Assembly (NCBI GenBank): GCA_949152475.1
Contig: OX424560.1
Location: 42,238,719-42,302,718 of the forward strand
Origin: Terebella lapidaria
Taxonomy: Eukaryota > Annelida > Polychaeta > Terebellida > Terebellidae
Length of the DNA: 64,000 nt
Direction of reading: 5' to 3'
Part shown: positions 44,508 to 53,833 of the stretch, in pieces
Position numbering within the stretch: the first letter of the stretch is position 1
Layout: the number at the start of each line of letters is the position of its first letter
The notes under the pieces: generated by a model
What the model saw: the letters and a program-made list of their open reading frames with translations, nothing else
Databases searched by the model: none
What the model was told of the DNA's origin: nothing
Position numbers and translations under genes: made by a program

Positions 44508-45080
44508 ATGTCTCTCACACTGTTATGCCTGGTTGCCTCTTGGCCTGGCTCCACTGACTGGTGTCTCTCACACTGTTGTGCCTGGTTGCCTCTTGGCCTG
44601 GCTCCACTGACTGGTGTCTCTCACACTGTTGTGCCTGGTTGCCTCTTGGCCTGGCTCCACTGACTGGTGTCTCTCACACTGTTGTGCCTGGTTGCCTCTT
44701 GGCCTGGCTCCACTGACTGGTGTCTCTCACACTGTTGTGCCTGGTTGCCTCTTGGCCTGGCTCCACTGACTGGTGTCTCTCACACTGTTGTGCTTGGTTG
44801 CCTCTTGGCCTGGCTCCACTGACTGGTGTCTCACACACTGTTGTGCCTGGTTGCCTCTTGGCCTGGCTCCACTGACTGGTGTCTCACACACTGTTGTGCC
44901 TGGTTGCCTCTTGGCCTGGCTCCACTGACTGGTGTCTCACACACTGTTGTGCCTGGTTGCCTCTCGGCCTGGCTCCACTGCCTGGTGTCTCACACACTGT
45001 TGTGCCTGGTTGCCTCTTGGCCTGGCTCCACTGACTGGTGTCTCACACACTGTTATGCCTGGTTGCATCTTACCCAGATT
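44508..45080. repeat. 53-bp minisatellite
   Basis: About eleven copies of a 53-bp unit with CACTGTTGTGCCTGGTTGCC and TCTTGGCCTGGCTCCACTG. The first six copies have TCTCTCACACTG and the last five have TCTCACACACTG, in two homogeneous blocks. Plus-strand frames across it are repeat artefacts. Confidence 0.92.
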
Positions 45081-45409
45081 CTGCCTAACTGGTGTATCCA
45101 CAGCCTAGATCATACAATAGGAAGCCACAAGTGTTTACTGCAAGGTAGGGTGACCTTATCTACTCAAGCAGATTATCATCATCTTGACATAGCATTGTTT
45201 TATGGGGCCTGCCCATTGCTCAGTATGATGTTTATGTCTATGACATGCAGTACTTGAACATATTTCTGGGTTTCTAATGTGTTACTTAAGAGGGTATACC
45301 AGATGTGTTTCAGATTTCATCAATGTTTCTTTCTCAGAAATCAAAACTGTTATTCAGTCGCCATGGCCTTCAAAAGAAAAAATCTGTCAATGTCTGACAA
45401 ACTGTATTT

Positions 45410-45600
45410 GCACAAGTTATCTTTATCATGTTTATTATTGACCACAATAAAAAGTTAAGACAATGAACATTCATTACTCTGCTCAACGAGGAAAAAGTTA
45501 GGTCCAGTAGAGTTTTTATGGCTGTGAAAATGTTGATATCACTGAATAAGGCTTTGTTCAGTAGTGATTTTAGAGAATAAATAGTTAATATCACTACCGG
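45410..45600. repeat. Fragment related to the 132-bp unit of element B
   Basis: TATTATTGACCACAATAA, GTTAAGACAATGAACATTC, GCTCAACGAGG and GTCCAGTAGAG match the 132-bp unit at 5620-5850, followed by a degenerate partial second unit. It ends about 25 bp before the first coding exon of the SH3/WW gene. Confidence 0.7.
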
Positions 45601-45626
45601 TAAATTAACATATTACAACCTTTAGG

Positions 45627-46559
45627 ATGGCTACGCCAGAATCGACACGTCCGATGGTTCGTGTTCTCTATGATTACGAGTACAAGAATCATGCAGGGGA
45701 ACAGATCACATTCAAGAAAGGCACGGAGTTTAAGCTACTGAAGCAGTCTAACGAGGAATGGTGGGCAGTCGCGTCTCCCGAGGACAAAAAACCCAGGTTC
45801 GTGCCCGCAAACTACGTAGAAATCATCCAGAAGGTCGAGCCAGACAAAAAAGTCAAGAAGAAGCCACCACCGCCTAAACCTCCTAAACCCAAACTCCCCC
45901 AGCCCGCGCTAGACCACGACACGGTCATCAAACAGTTTGATCAAATGCTTGACACTCTGGTACCTATCGAAACTGACAATGAGGAAGATAAACAAAGTGA
46001 TATTATCGCGATTGTACCCAGCAAGGAGGAAGTACCAGTGAAAGTCCCCGACATGAAGCCTAAAACACCCGAGGAGCAACCTCCAAGTCCAGTGTCAACG
46101 TTCCTCGTTGGTAAACAGGACGCCTTGAAGAGCAGCAATGGTTCCGTCAGTACGGACAACAATGTGCGTCCCAGCAGCATGTTTCTGAGTAGAAATCAAG
46201 GCGTTCCACATCCTTCTACGACCGCCAGCCTGGACCGAACCAAACTAGTCAGAGCCCCGGAGCAGGGCCACGTCCGGTCGTCAAGTGCCTCAGCCGTGCC
46301 TGTGTCTGCCCCGAACGGGGAAGTGACGGCCGACACAAAGCGGCCCAAAGCTCAGCCTCGCACGACTAACATTAACTACAATAACGAGATCCCGACTTAC
46401 GCAAACCTAGATGAAATCCAGGAACACAAACTGGCCGAGGATGAGTCAAAGGAAACAAAACCGACTGACCAATCATGTGCTGAGAGCAAAGTGGATAAAG
46501 AAGATGAATCAGGGATGTCGGTCAGCAAAGGAGGTGATAAACTGTCGACACAACCAAAG
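45627..46559 (+). CDS. SH3/WW Rho-GAP-like protein, first coding exon (ARHGAP12/27 type)
   Basis: 311 codons. The SH3 domain (residues about 11-67) has VLYDYEY, EEWWAV and FVPANYVE, all conserved ligand-groove elements. A basic proline run follows (KKKPPPPKPPKPKLPQP, about 77-93), then a Ser/Thr-rich linker, probably disordered, ending with a YANL motif (PTYANLDEIQ). The order SH3, linker, WW (next exon) is that of ARHGAP12/ARHGAP27-type proteins, which inactivate Rho-family GTPases at membranes through C-terminal PH and RhoGAP domains; those would lie beyond the window. The ATG follows a possible acceptor (CAACCTTTAG/G, 45625), so a 5' UTR exon upstream is likely. The donor is CCAAAG/GTACTT at 46559/46560, phase 0. 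The frame would otherwise stop after about ten intronic codons. Confidence 0.88.
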
Positions 46560-46678
46560 GTACTTGTAATTGTTCTGGTGGATAAAGTTTGATAAGCGAA
46601 AAATGTAATGACATTTGCACCTTGTTGTACCAGCTATTTCTTGTGTTTAAATGTGTTTTACATTTTGTTTGTGAGTAG

Positions 46679-46972
46679 GAAATCCCTGATGATGAGATTC
46701 CGAACTACGCCAATCTGTCCACAATCCAGGCTCACATTCATCAGTCAAAGCGCCCGGCCCCGCCGCCTCCGCCCTCCGGCTCCACACTGCTCCGGTACTT
46801 GGAGGGAGGCTGGTGTCTGCACCAGGACACCGCGGGCCAGCCCTTCTACTTCAACAGCGGTACTGGCAAAACCTCTTGGGACCTTCCGGGACAGCCCACG
46901 TCCGGGCCCGCTGAGGTCTCAGAGGCTGACGACACCCTTCCCAAGATCCCCGGCATGGTCAACATCACGAAG
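46679..46972 (+). CDS. SH3/WW Rho-GAP-like protein, WW-domain exon
   Basis: 98 codons, phase 0 on both sides. The acceptor is TTTGTGAGTAG/GAA (46678/46679) and the donor ACGAAG/GTCAGT (46972/46973). It opens with EIPDDEIPNYANLSTIQ, which echoes the EIPTYANLDEIQ at the end of the previous exon, supporting the splice. A proline run and one WW domain follow (GGWCLHQDTAGQPFYF to SWDLP), with the two signature tryptophans 22 residues apart, near residues 356 and 378 of the joined product, and the binding-face YF. WW domains bind PPxY or related proline motifs. The last 19 coding bases and the donor are duplicated 88 bp downstream within a minisatellite. Confidence 0.85.
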
Positions 46973-47275
46973 GTCAGTACTGTGCGCAGCCATCCATACA
47001 TATTTAGCAATGCCAAGGTGTACTGTGCGCAGCCATCCATACATGGTCAACATCACGAAGGTCAGTACTGTGCGCGGCCATCCATACATATTTAACAATG
47101 CCAAGGTGTACTGTGCGCAGCCATCCATACATGGTCAATATTACCATTCTCAGTACCATGCATGGCCATCCTTACATGGTCAACATTACCAAGATTGGTG
47201 ATGCATGTGGCTATCCATACATGGTCAACATTGCTATGATTAGTAATGCATACATGGCTATCCATACATGGTCAG
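46954..47275. repeat. Minisatellite overlapping an exon end
   Basis: Degenerate units of about 41-47 bp built on CAGCCATCCATACATGG and GTCAACAT. The first unit starts inside the WW exon (46954), so the repeat includes coding sequence and the splice donor. CATGGTCAACATCACGAAGG occurs at 46954 and again at 47042 (offset 88). Confidence 0.85.
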
Positions 47276-47914
47276 CATCTCATGAGCTAAAACAAAACAC
47301 TCATGCATGAAAAGCTCTACAGATCCAAATATTTGAAGAATCTTCTTCATCAGAGTATGGAGCCTTTATAAACTTTTGTTGCTGCCTTTGTTATATTTTT
47401 AGAATATTATTCTACTTTCGTTTACTTTCTCCTCAAAGTCATTTAGTTGGTTGTGGATTTAACTTGTTTCAGTGTGGTATTTGGTGCTTTCTAGTCTTTT
47501 TTACTTAATATTTGCTATTTTTCTAATTCCAAGTTTAATACGGTGATTCTGATAATGGTAATAACAAATATGTAGTCAGCATGTGTGATATTCAAAGTAC
47601 TGATAATTTGCTAAAATAATCCACCAATCTTGCCTCATAATGTATGTGAAGTGAGGAAGTGAACTATTTGGTGAAGAAGCTCACTGAATTTCAAATAAAG
47701 CTAAAAGATGCAGTCTGTCGATCATTGTTGGACGTCCAAATATTCAGTTTATGATGAAATTCCGTGGGTTTCAGTGGCATTTTGTGCATTGTTGAATTTC
47801 TGTACTATCAGCCACTATCTGTGAGCTATGACAGTGCTAGACTAAAACGTTCTTTCTGCTGTGCTGACCCTCTACTCTCACACTAATGCTCTCTCTTTGA
47901 CTTGACTCTGACAG
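47276..47914. other. Intron, no feature seen
   Basis: AT-rich sequence between the WW exon with its minisatellite and the candidate third exon. I see no gene or repeat in it apart from a pyrimidine-rich 3' end (TCTCTCTTTGACTTGACTCTGACAG). Confidence 0.5.
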
Positions 47915-48016
47915 CACCTACGCCTGTCTCGCACCTCAGCCGCACCGCGAGTCAACTCGTTTGGGACGGCAGCACTGCTCCAGAGCCTTCGCGATAAAAC
48001 CTGTGTGGACGAGCAG
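47915..48016 (+). CDS. Possible third exon of the SH3/WW gene
   Basis: 34 codons, phase 0, reading HLRLSRTSAAPRVNSFGTAA and ending in KTCVDEQ. The acceptor is strong (pyrimidine-rich, CTGACAG at 47908-47914) and the donor is GAGCAG/GTCTGG (48016/48017). Base composition is GC-rich against an AT-rich intron, which fits coding. No domain is recognised; it would be linker after the WW domain. The 33-bp minisatellite starts about 15 bp after the donor. Without transcript evidence it stays a candidate. Confidence 0.45.
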
Positions 48017-48029
48017 GTCTGGTGCCAGC

Positions 48030-48835
48030 TTTATGTACTAATGGTGCTTGGGAACGTAGGGCTGAACATACTAATGGTGCTTGGGAAAATAGGGCTAAAT
48101 GTACTAATGGTATTTGGGGAAATGGTCTAAATTTACTAATGGTGCTTGGGGAAGTAGGGCTAAGCATACTAATGGTGCTCAGGAAAATAGGGCTAAATGT
48201 CGTAATGGTGCTTGCTGAAATGGCACTAAATGTACTAACGGTGCTGGGAAAATAGGGCTAAATGTAACAATGGTTCTTGGGGAAATAGGGCTAAATGTAC
48301 TAATTGTGCTTGAGGAAATAGGGCCAAATGTACTAATGGTACTTGAGGAAATGGGCTAAATTTACTAATGATGCTTGGGGAAATAAGGCTAAATGTACTA
48401 ATGGTGCTTGACAAAATAGGGCTAAACATACTAATGGTGCTTGAGAATTTAGGGCTAAAGATACTAATGGCGCTTGGGTAATGGGGCTCAATGTACTAAT
48501 AGTGCTTGGGTAAGCAGGGCTAACGTAAATAGGGCTAAGCATACTACTGGTGTTTGGTAAATAGGGCTAAATATACTAATGGTGCTTGGGAATGGGGCTA
48601 AATGTACTAATGGTGCTGGGGGAAATGGCGCTACATGTACCAAGGCTTCTTGAGGAAATAGGGCTAAATATACTAATGATACTAGGGGAAATGGTCTAAA
48701 TTTACTAATGATGCTTGGGAAAATAAGGCTAAATGTAACAATGGTGCTTGGAGGAAAAATTTGCTAAATGTACCAATCGTGCACGGTGCTTGGGGAAATG
48801 GGGTAAATTTAATCATGGTGCTTGCTGAAGGGACA
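48030..48835. repeat. 33-bp minisatellite
   Basis: About 24 copies of a unit near 33 bp: ACTAATGGTGCTTGGGGAAA, then TAGGGCTAAATGT. Starts at 48037, 48070 and 48103 show the period. Copies vary in length by 1-3 bases. It lies in the intron after the candidate third exon. Confidence 0.92.
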
Positions 48836-49018
48836 TCATGATCAATATGTTTGAGGATGTTCTGCGGTTGTTTTGTGGTAAGATTTCTATATCTGCATTC
48901 CACAAGCAATGAAGCATTGCTTGTTGCACATGCTTTTTACAAATTGAACGTTCACTAGGCTAGAAGTGGACTGATTAGCATGATGTCAGTTGTCAAAGCG
49001 CACTATATTGCCGATTAT
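48836..49018. other. Intronic DNA, no feature seen
   Basis: Unique-looking sequence between the 33-bp array and the B-type head. No gene, RNA or repeat is recognised. Confidence 0.5.
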
Positions 49019-49104
49019 TGTATCTCCCGAACAAATTTTTTCAGCAGATACTATGGATTTGCGATTGTCGCGCCGCTGCCGCGTCCGCAGACACTATCTT
49101 GCGA
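49019..49104 (+). mobile_element. 5' head of an element-B-type Helentron-like element
   Basis: TGTATC.CCCGAAC, then GCAGATACTATGGATTTG, TTGTCGCGCCGC, and GCGTCCGCAGACACT align in order with 5061-5154 of element B. After GACACTATCTTGCGA the sequence passes directly into the 31-bp satellite instead of B's own interior. No 3' end of the element is found before the window ends. Confidence 0.7.
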
Positions 49105-51499
49105 TGTTATGTAAGGGTCGGCTGTGTGGAGAACATCTTCTGTAAGGGTCGGGTGTGTGGAGAACATCTTCTGTAAGGGTCGGGTGTGTGGAGAACATGT
49201 TACGTAAGGGTCGGTTGTGTGGAGAGCATGTTCTGTAAGGGTCGGGTGTGTGGAGAACATGTTCTGTAAGGGTCGGGTGTGTGGGGAACATGTTCTGTAA
49301 GGGTCGGGTGTGTGGAGAACATGTTCTGTAAGGGTCGGGTGTGTGGAGAACATGTTCTGTAAGGGTCGGGTGTGTGGAAAACATGTTCTGTAAGGGTCGG
49401 GTGTGTGGAGAACATGTTCTGTAAGGGTCGGGTGTGTGGAGAACATCTTCTGTAAGGGTTGGGTGTGTGGAGAACATCTTCTGTAAGGGTCGGGTGTGTG
49501 GAAAACATCTTCTGTAAGGGTCGGGTGTGTGGAGAACATGTTATGTAAGGGTCGGTTGTGTGGAGAACGTCTTCTGTAAGGGTCGGGTGTGTGGAAAACA
49601 TGTTATGTAAGGGTCGGGTGTGTGGGGAACATGTTCTGTAAGGGTCGGGTGTGTGGAGGACATGTTCTGTAAGGGTCGGGTGGAGAACATGTTCTGTAAG
49701 GGTCGGGTGTGCGGAGGACATGTTCTGTAAGGGTCGGGTGTGTGGAGAACATGTTCTATAAGTGTCGGGTGTGTGGAGGACATGTTCTGTAAGGGTCGGG
49801 TGGAGAACATGTTCTGTAAGGGTCGGGTGTGTGGGGAACATGTTCTGTAAGGGTCGGGTGTGTGGGGAACATGTTCTGTAAGGGTCGGGTGTGTGGAGGA
49901 CATGTTCTGTAAGGGTCGGGTGGAGAACATGTTCTGTAAGGGTCGGGTGTGTGGGGAACATGTTCTGTAAGGGTCGGGTGTGTGGGGAACATGTTCTGTA
50001 AGGGTCGGGTGTGTGGAGGACATGTTCTGTAAGGGTCGGGTGGAGAACATGTTCTGTTAGGGTCGGGTGTGTGGAGGACATGTTCTGTAAGGGTCGGGTG
50101 TGTGAGAAACATGTTCTGTAAGGGTCGGGTGTGTGGAGAACATGTTCTGTGAGGGTCGGGTGTGTGGGGGACATGTTCTGTAAGGGTCGGGTGTGCGGAG
50201 GACATGTTCTGTAAGGGTCGGGTGTGTGGAGAACATGTTCTATAAGTGTCGGGTGGGTGGAGAACATGTTCTGTAAGGGTCGGGTGTGTGGGGGACATGT
50301 TCTGTAAGGGTCGGGTGTGCGGAGGACATGTTCTGTAAGGGTAGGGTGTGTGGAGAACATGTTCTATAAGTGTCGGGTGGGTGGAGAACATGTTCTGTGA
50401 GGGTCGGGTGGGGAACATGTTCTGTAAGGGTCGGGTGTGTGGGGAACATGTTCTGTAAGGGTCGGGTGTGTGGAGGACATGTTCTGTAAGGGTCGGGTGG
50501 AGAACATGTTCTGTAAGGATCGGGTGTGTGGGGAACATGTTCTGTAAGGGTCGGGTGTGTGGGGAACATGTTCTGTAAGGGTCGGGTGTGTGGAGGACAT
50601 GTTCTGTAAGAGTCGGGTGTGTGGAGAACATGTTCTGTAAGGGTCGGGTGTGTGGAGGACATGTTCTGTAAGGGTCGGGTGTGTGGAGAACATGTTCTGT
50701 AAGGGTCGGGTGTGTGGAGAACATGTTATGTAATGGTCGGTTGTGTGGGGAACATGTTCTGTAAGGGTCGGGTGTGTGGGGAACATGTTCTGTGAGGGTC
50801 GGGTGTGTGGAGAACATATTCTGTAAGGGTCGGGTGGGGACATGTTCTGTAAGGGTCGGGTGTGTGAACATGTTCTGTAAGGGTCGGGTGTGTGGGGAAC
50901 ATGTTCTGTAAGGGTCGGGTGTGTGGAAAACATGTTCTGTAAGGGTCGGGTGTGTGGGGAACATGTTCTGTAAGGGTCGGGTGTGTGGAAAACATGTTCT
51001 GTAAGGGTCGGTTGTGTGGAGAACATGTTCTGTAAGGGTCGGGTGGGTGGAGAACATGTTCTGTAATGGTCGGGTGTGTGGGGAACATGTTCTGTAAGGG
51101 TCGAGTGTGTGGAAAACATGTTCTGTAAGGGTCGTGTGTGTGGAGAACATGTTCTGTAAGGGTCGGTTGTGTGGGGAACATCTTCTGTAAGGGTCGGTTG
51201 TGTGGAGAACATGTTCTGTGAGGGTCGGGTGTGTGGAGAACATGTTCTGTAAGGGTCGGGTGGGTGGGGAACATGTTCTGTAAGGGTCGGGTGTATGGAG
51301 AACATGTTATGTAAGGGTCGGGTGTGTGGAGGACATGTTCTGTGAGGGTCGGGTGTGTGGAGGACATGTTCTGTAAGGGTCGGGTGGGTGGGGAACATCT
51401 TCTGTAAGGGTCGGGTGTATGGAGAACATGTTATGTAAGGGTCGGGTGTGTGGAGGACATGTTCTGTGAGAGACGGGTGTGTGGAGGACATGTTCTGTA

Positions 51500-53833
51500 A
51501 GGGTCGGGTGTGTGGAAAACATGTTCTGTAAGGGTCGGGTGTGTGGGGAACATGTTCTGTAAGGGTCGGGTGGGTGGGGAACATGTTCTGTAAGGGTCGG
51601 GTGTATGGAGAACATGTTATGTAAGGGTCGGGTGTGTGGGGAACATGTTCTGTAAAGGTCGGGTGTGTGGAAAACATGTTCTGTAAGGGTCGGGTGTGTG
51701 GAGAACATGTTCTGTAAGGGTCGGGTGGGTGGAGAACATGTTCTGTAATGGTCGGGTGTGTGGGGAACATGTTCTGTAAGGGTCGAGTGTGTGGAAAACA
51801 TGTTCTGTAAGGGTCGTGTGTGTGGAGAACATGTTCTGTAAGGGTCGGTTGTGTGGGGAACATCTTCTGTAAGGGTCGGTTGTGTGGAGAACATGTTCTC
51901 TGAGGGTCGGGTGTGTGGAGAACATGTTCTGTAAGGGTCGGGTGGGTGGGGAACATGTTCTGTAAGGGTCGGGTGTATGGAGAACATGTTATGTAAGGGT
52001 CGGGTGTGTGGAGGACATGTTCTGTGAGGGTCGGGTGTGTGGAGGACATGTTCTGTAAGGGTCGGGTGGGTGGGGAACATCTTCTGTAAGGGTCGGGTGT
52101 ATGGAGAACATGTTATGTAAGGGTCGGGTGTGTGGAGGACATGTTCTGTGAGAGTCGGGTGTGTGGAGGACATGTTCTGTAAGGGTCGGGTGTGTGGAAA
52201 ACATGTTCTGTAAGGGTCGGGTGTGTGGGGAACATGTTCTGTAAGGGTCGGGTGGGTGGGGAACATGTTCTGTAAGGGTCGGGTGTATGGAGAACATGTT
52301 ATGTAAGGGTCGGGTGTGTGGAGGACATGTTATGTAAAGGTCGGGTGTATGGAGAACATGTTATGCAAGGGTTGGGTGTGTGGAGGAAATGTTCTGTAAA
52401 GGTCGGGTGGGTGGGGAACATGTTCTGTAATTGTCGGGTGTGGAGGACATGTTCTGTAAGGGTCGGGAACATGTTATGTAAGGGTCAGGTGTGTGGGGAA
52501 CATGTTCTGTAAGGGTCGGGTGTGTGGAGGACATGTTCTGTAAGGGTCGGGTGTGTGGAGAACATGTTATGTAAGGGTCGGTTGTGTGGAGAACATGTTA
52601 TGTAAGGGTCGGGTGTGTGGAGAACATGTTATGTAAGGGTCGGTTGTGTGGAGAACATGTTATGTAAGGGTCGGGTGGGTGGAGAACATGTTATGTAAGG
52701 GTCGGGTGTGTGGGGAACATGTTCTGTAAGGGTCGGGTGGGTGGGGAACATGTTCTGTAAGGGTCGGGTGTATGGAGAACATGTTATGTAAGGGTCGGGT
52801 GTGTGGGGAACATGTTCTGTAAGGGTCGGGTGTGTGGAAAACATGTTCTGTAAGGGTCGGGTGTGTGGAGAACATGTTCTGTAAGGGTCGGGTGGGTGGA
52901 GAACATGTTCTGTAATGGTCGGGTGTGTGGGGAACATGTTCTGTAAGGGTCGAGTGTGTGGAAAACATGTTCTGTAAGGGTCGTGTGTGTGGAGAAGATG
53001 TTCTGTAAGGGTCGGTTGTGTGGGGAACATCTTCTGTAAGGGTCGGTTGTGTGGAGAACATGTTCTCTGAGGGTCGGGTGTGTGGAGAACATGTTCTGTA
53101 AGGGTCAGGTGGGTGGGGAACATGTTCTGTAAGGGTCGGGTGTATGGAGAACATGTTATGTAAGGGTCGGGTGTGTGGAGGACATGTTCTGTGAGGGTCG
53201 GGTGTGTGGAGGACATGTTCTGTAAGGGTCGGGTGGGTGGGGAACATCTTCTGTAAGGGTCGGGTGTATGGAGAACATGTTATGTAAGGGTCGGGTGTGT
53301 GGAGGACATGTTCTGTGAGAGTCGGGTGTGTGGAGGACATGTTCTGTAAGGGTCGGGTGTGTGGAAAACATGTTCTGTAAGGGTCGGGTGTGTGGGGAAC
53401 ATGTTCTGTAAGGGTCGGGTGGGTGGGGAACATGTTCTGTAAGGGTCGGGTGTATGGAGAACATGTTATGTAAGGGTCGGGTGTGTGGAGGACATGTTAT
53501 GTAAAGGTCGGGTGTATGGAGAACATGTTATGCAAGGGTTGGGTGTGTGGAGGAAATGTTCTGTAAAGGTCGGGTGGGTGGGGAACATGTTCTGTAATTG
53601 TCGGGTGTGGAGGACATGTTCTGTAAGGGTCGGGAACATGTTATGTAAGGGTCAGGTGTGTGGGGAACATGTTCTGTAAGGGTCGGGTGTGTGGAGGACA
53701 TGTTCTGTAAGGGTCGGGTGTGTGGAGAACATGTTATGTAAGGGTCGGTTGTGTGGAGAACATGTTATGTAAGGGTCGGGTGTGTGGAGAACATGTTATG
53801 TAAGGGTCGGTTGTGTGGAGAACATGTTATGTA
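51500..53833. repeat. 1167-bp higher-order repeat, two copies
   Basis: Landmarks recur with exact 1167-bp spacing: GTTATGCAAGG at 52361 and 53528; other variant strings at 51617/52784, 52049/53216 and 52266/53433. The copies are approximately 51500-52666 and 52667-53833. Confidence 0.85.

Noticed and set aside
44418-45257. Plus-strand frames of 81 and 143 codons rich in Cys and Trp
   Set aside because: They are translations of the 53-bp minisatellite.
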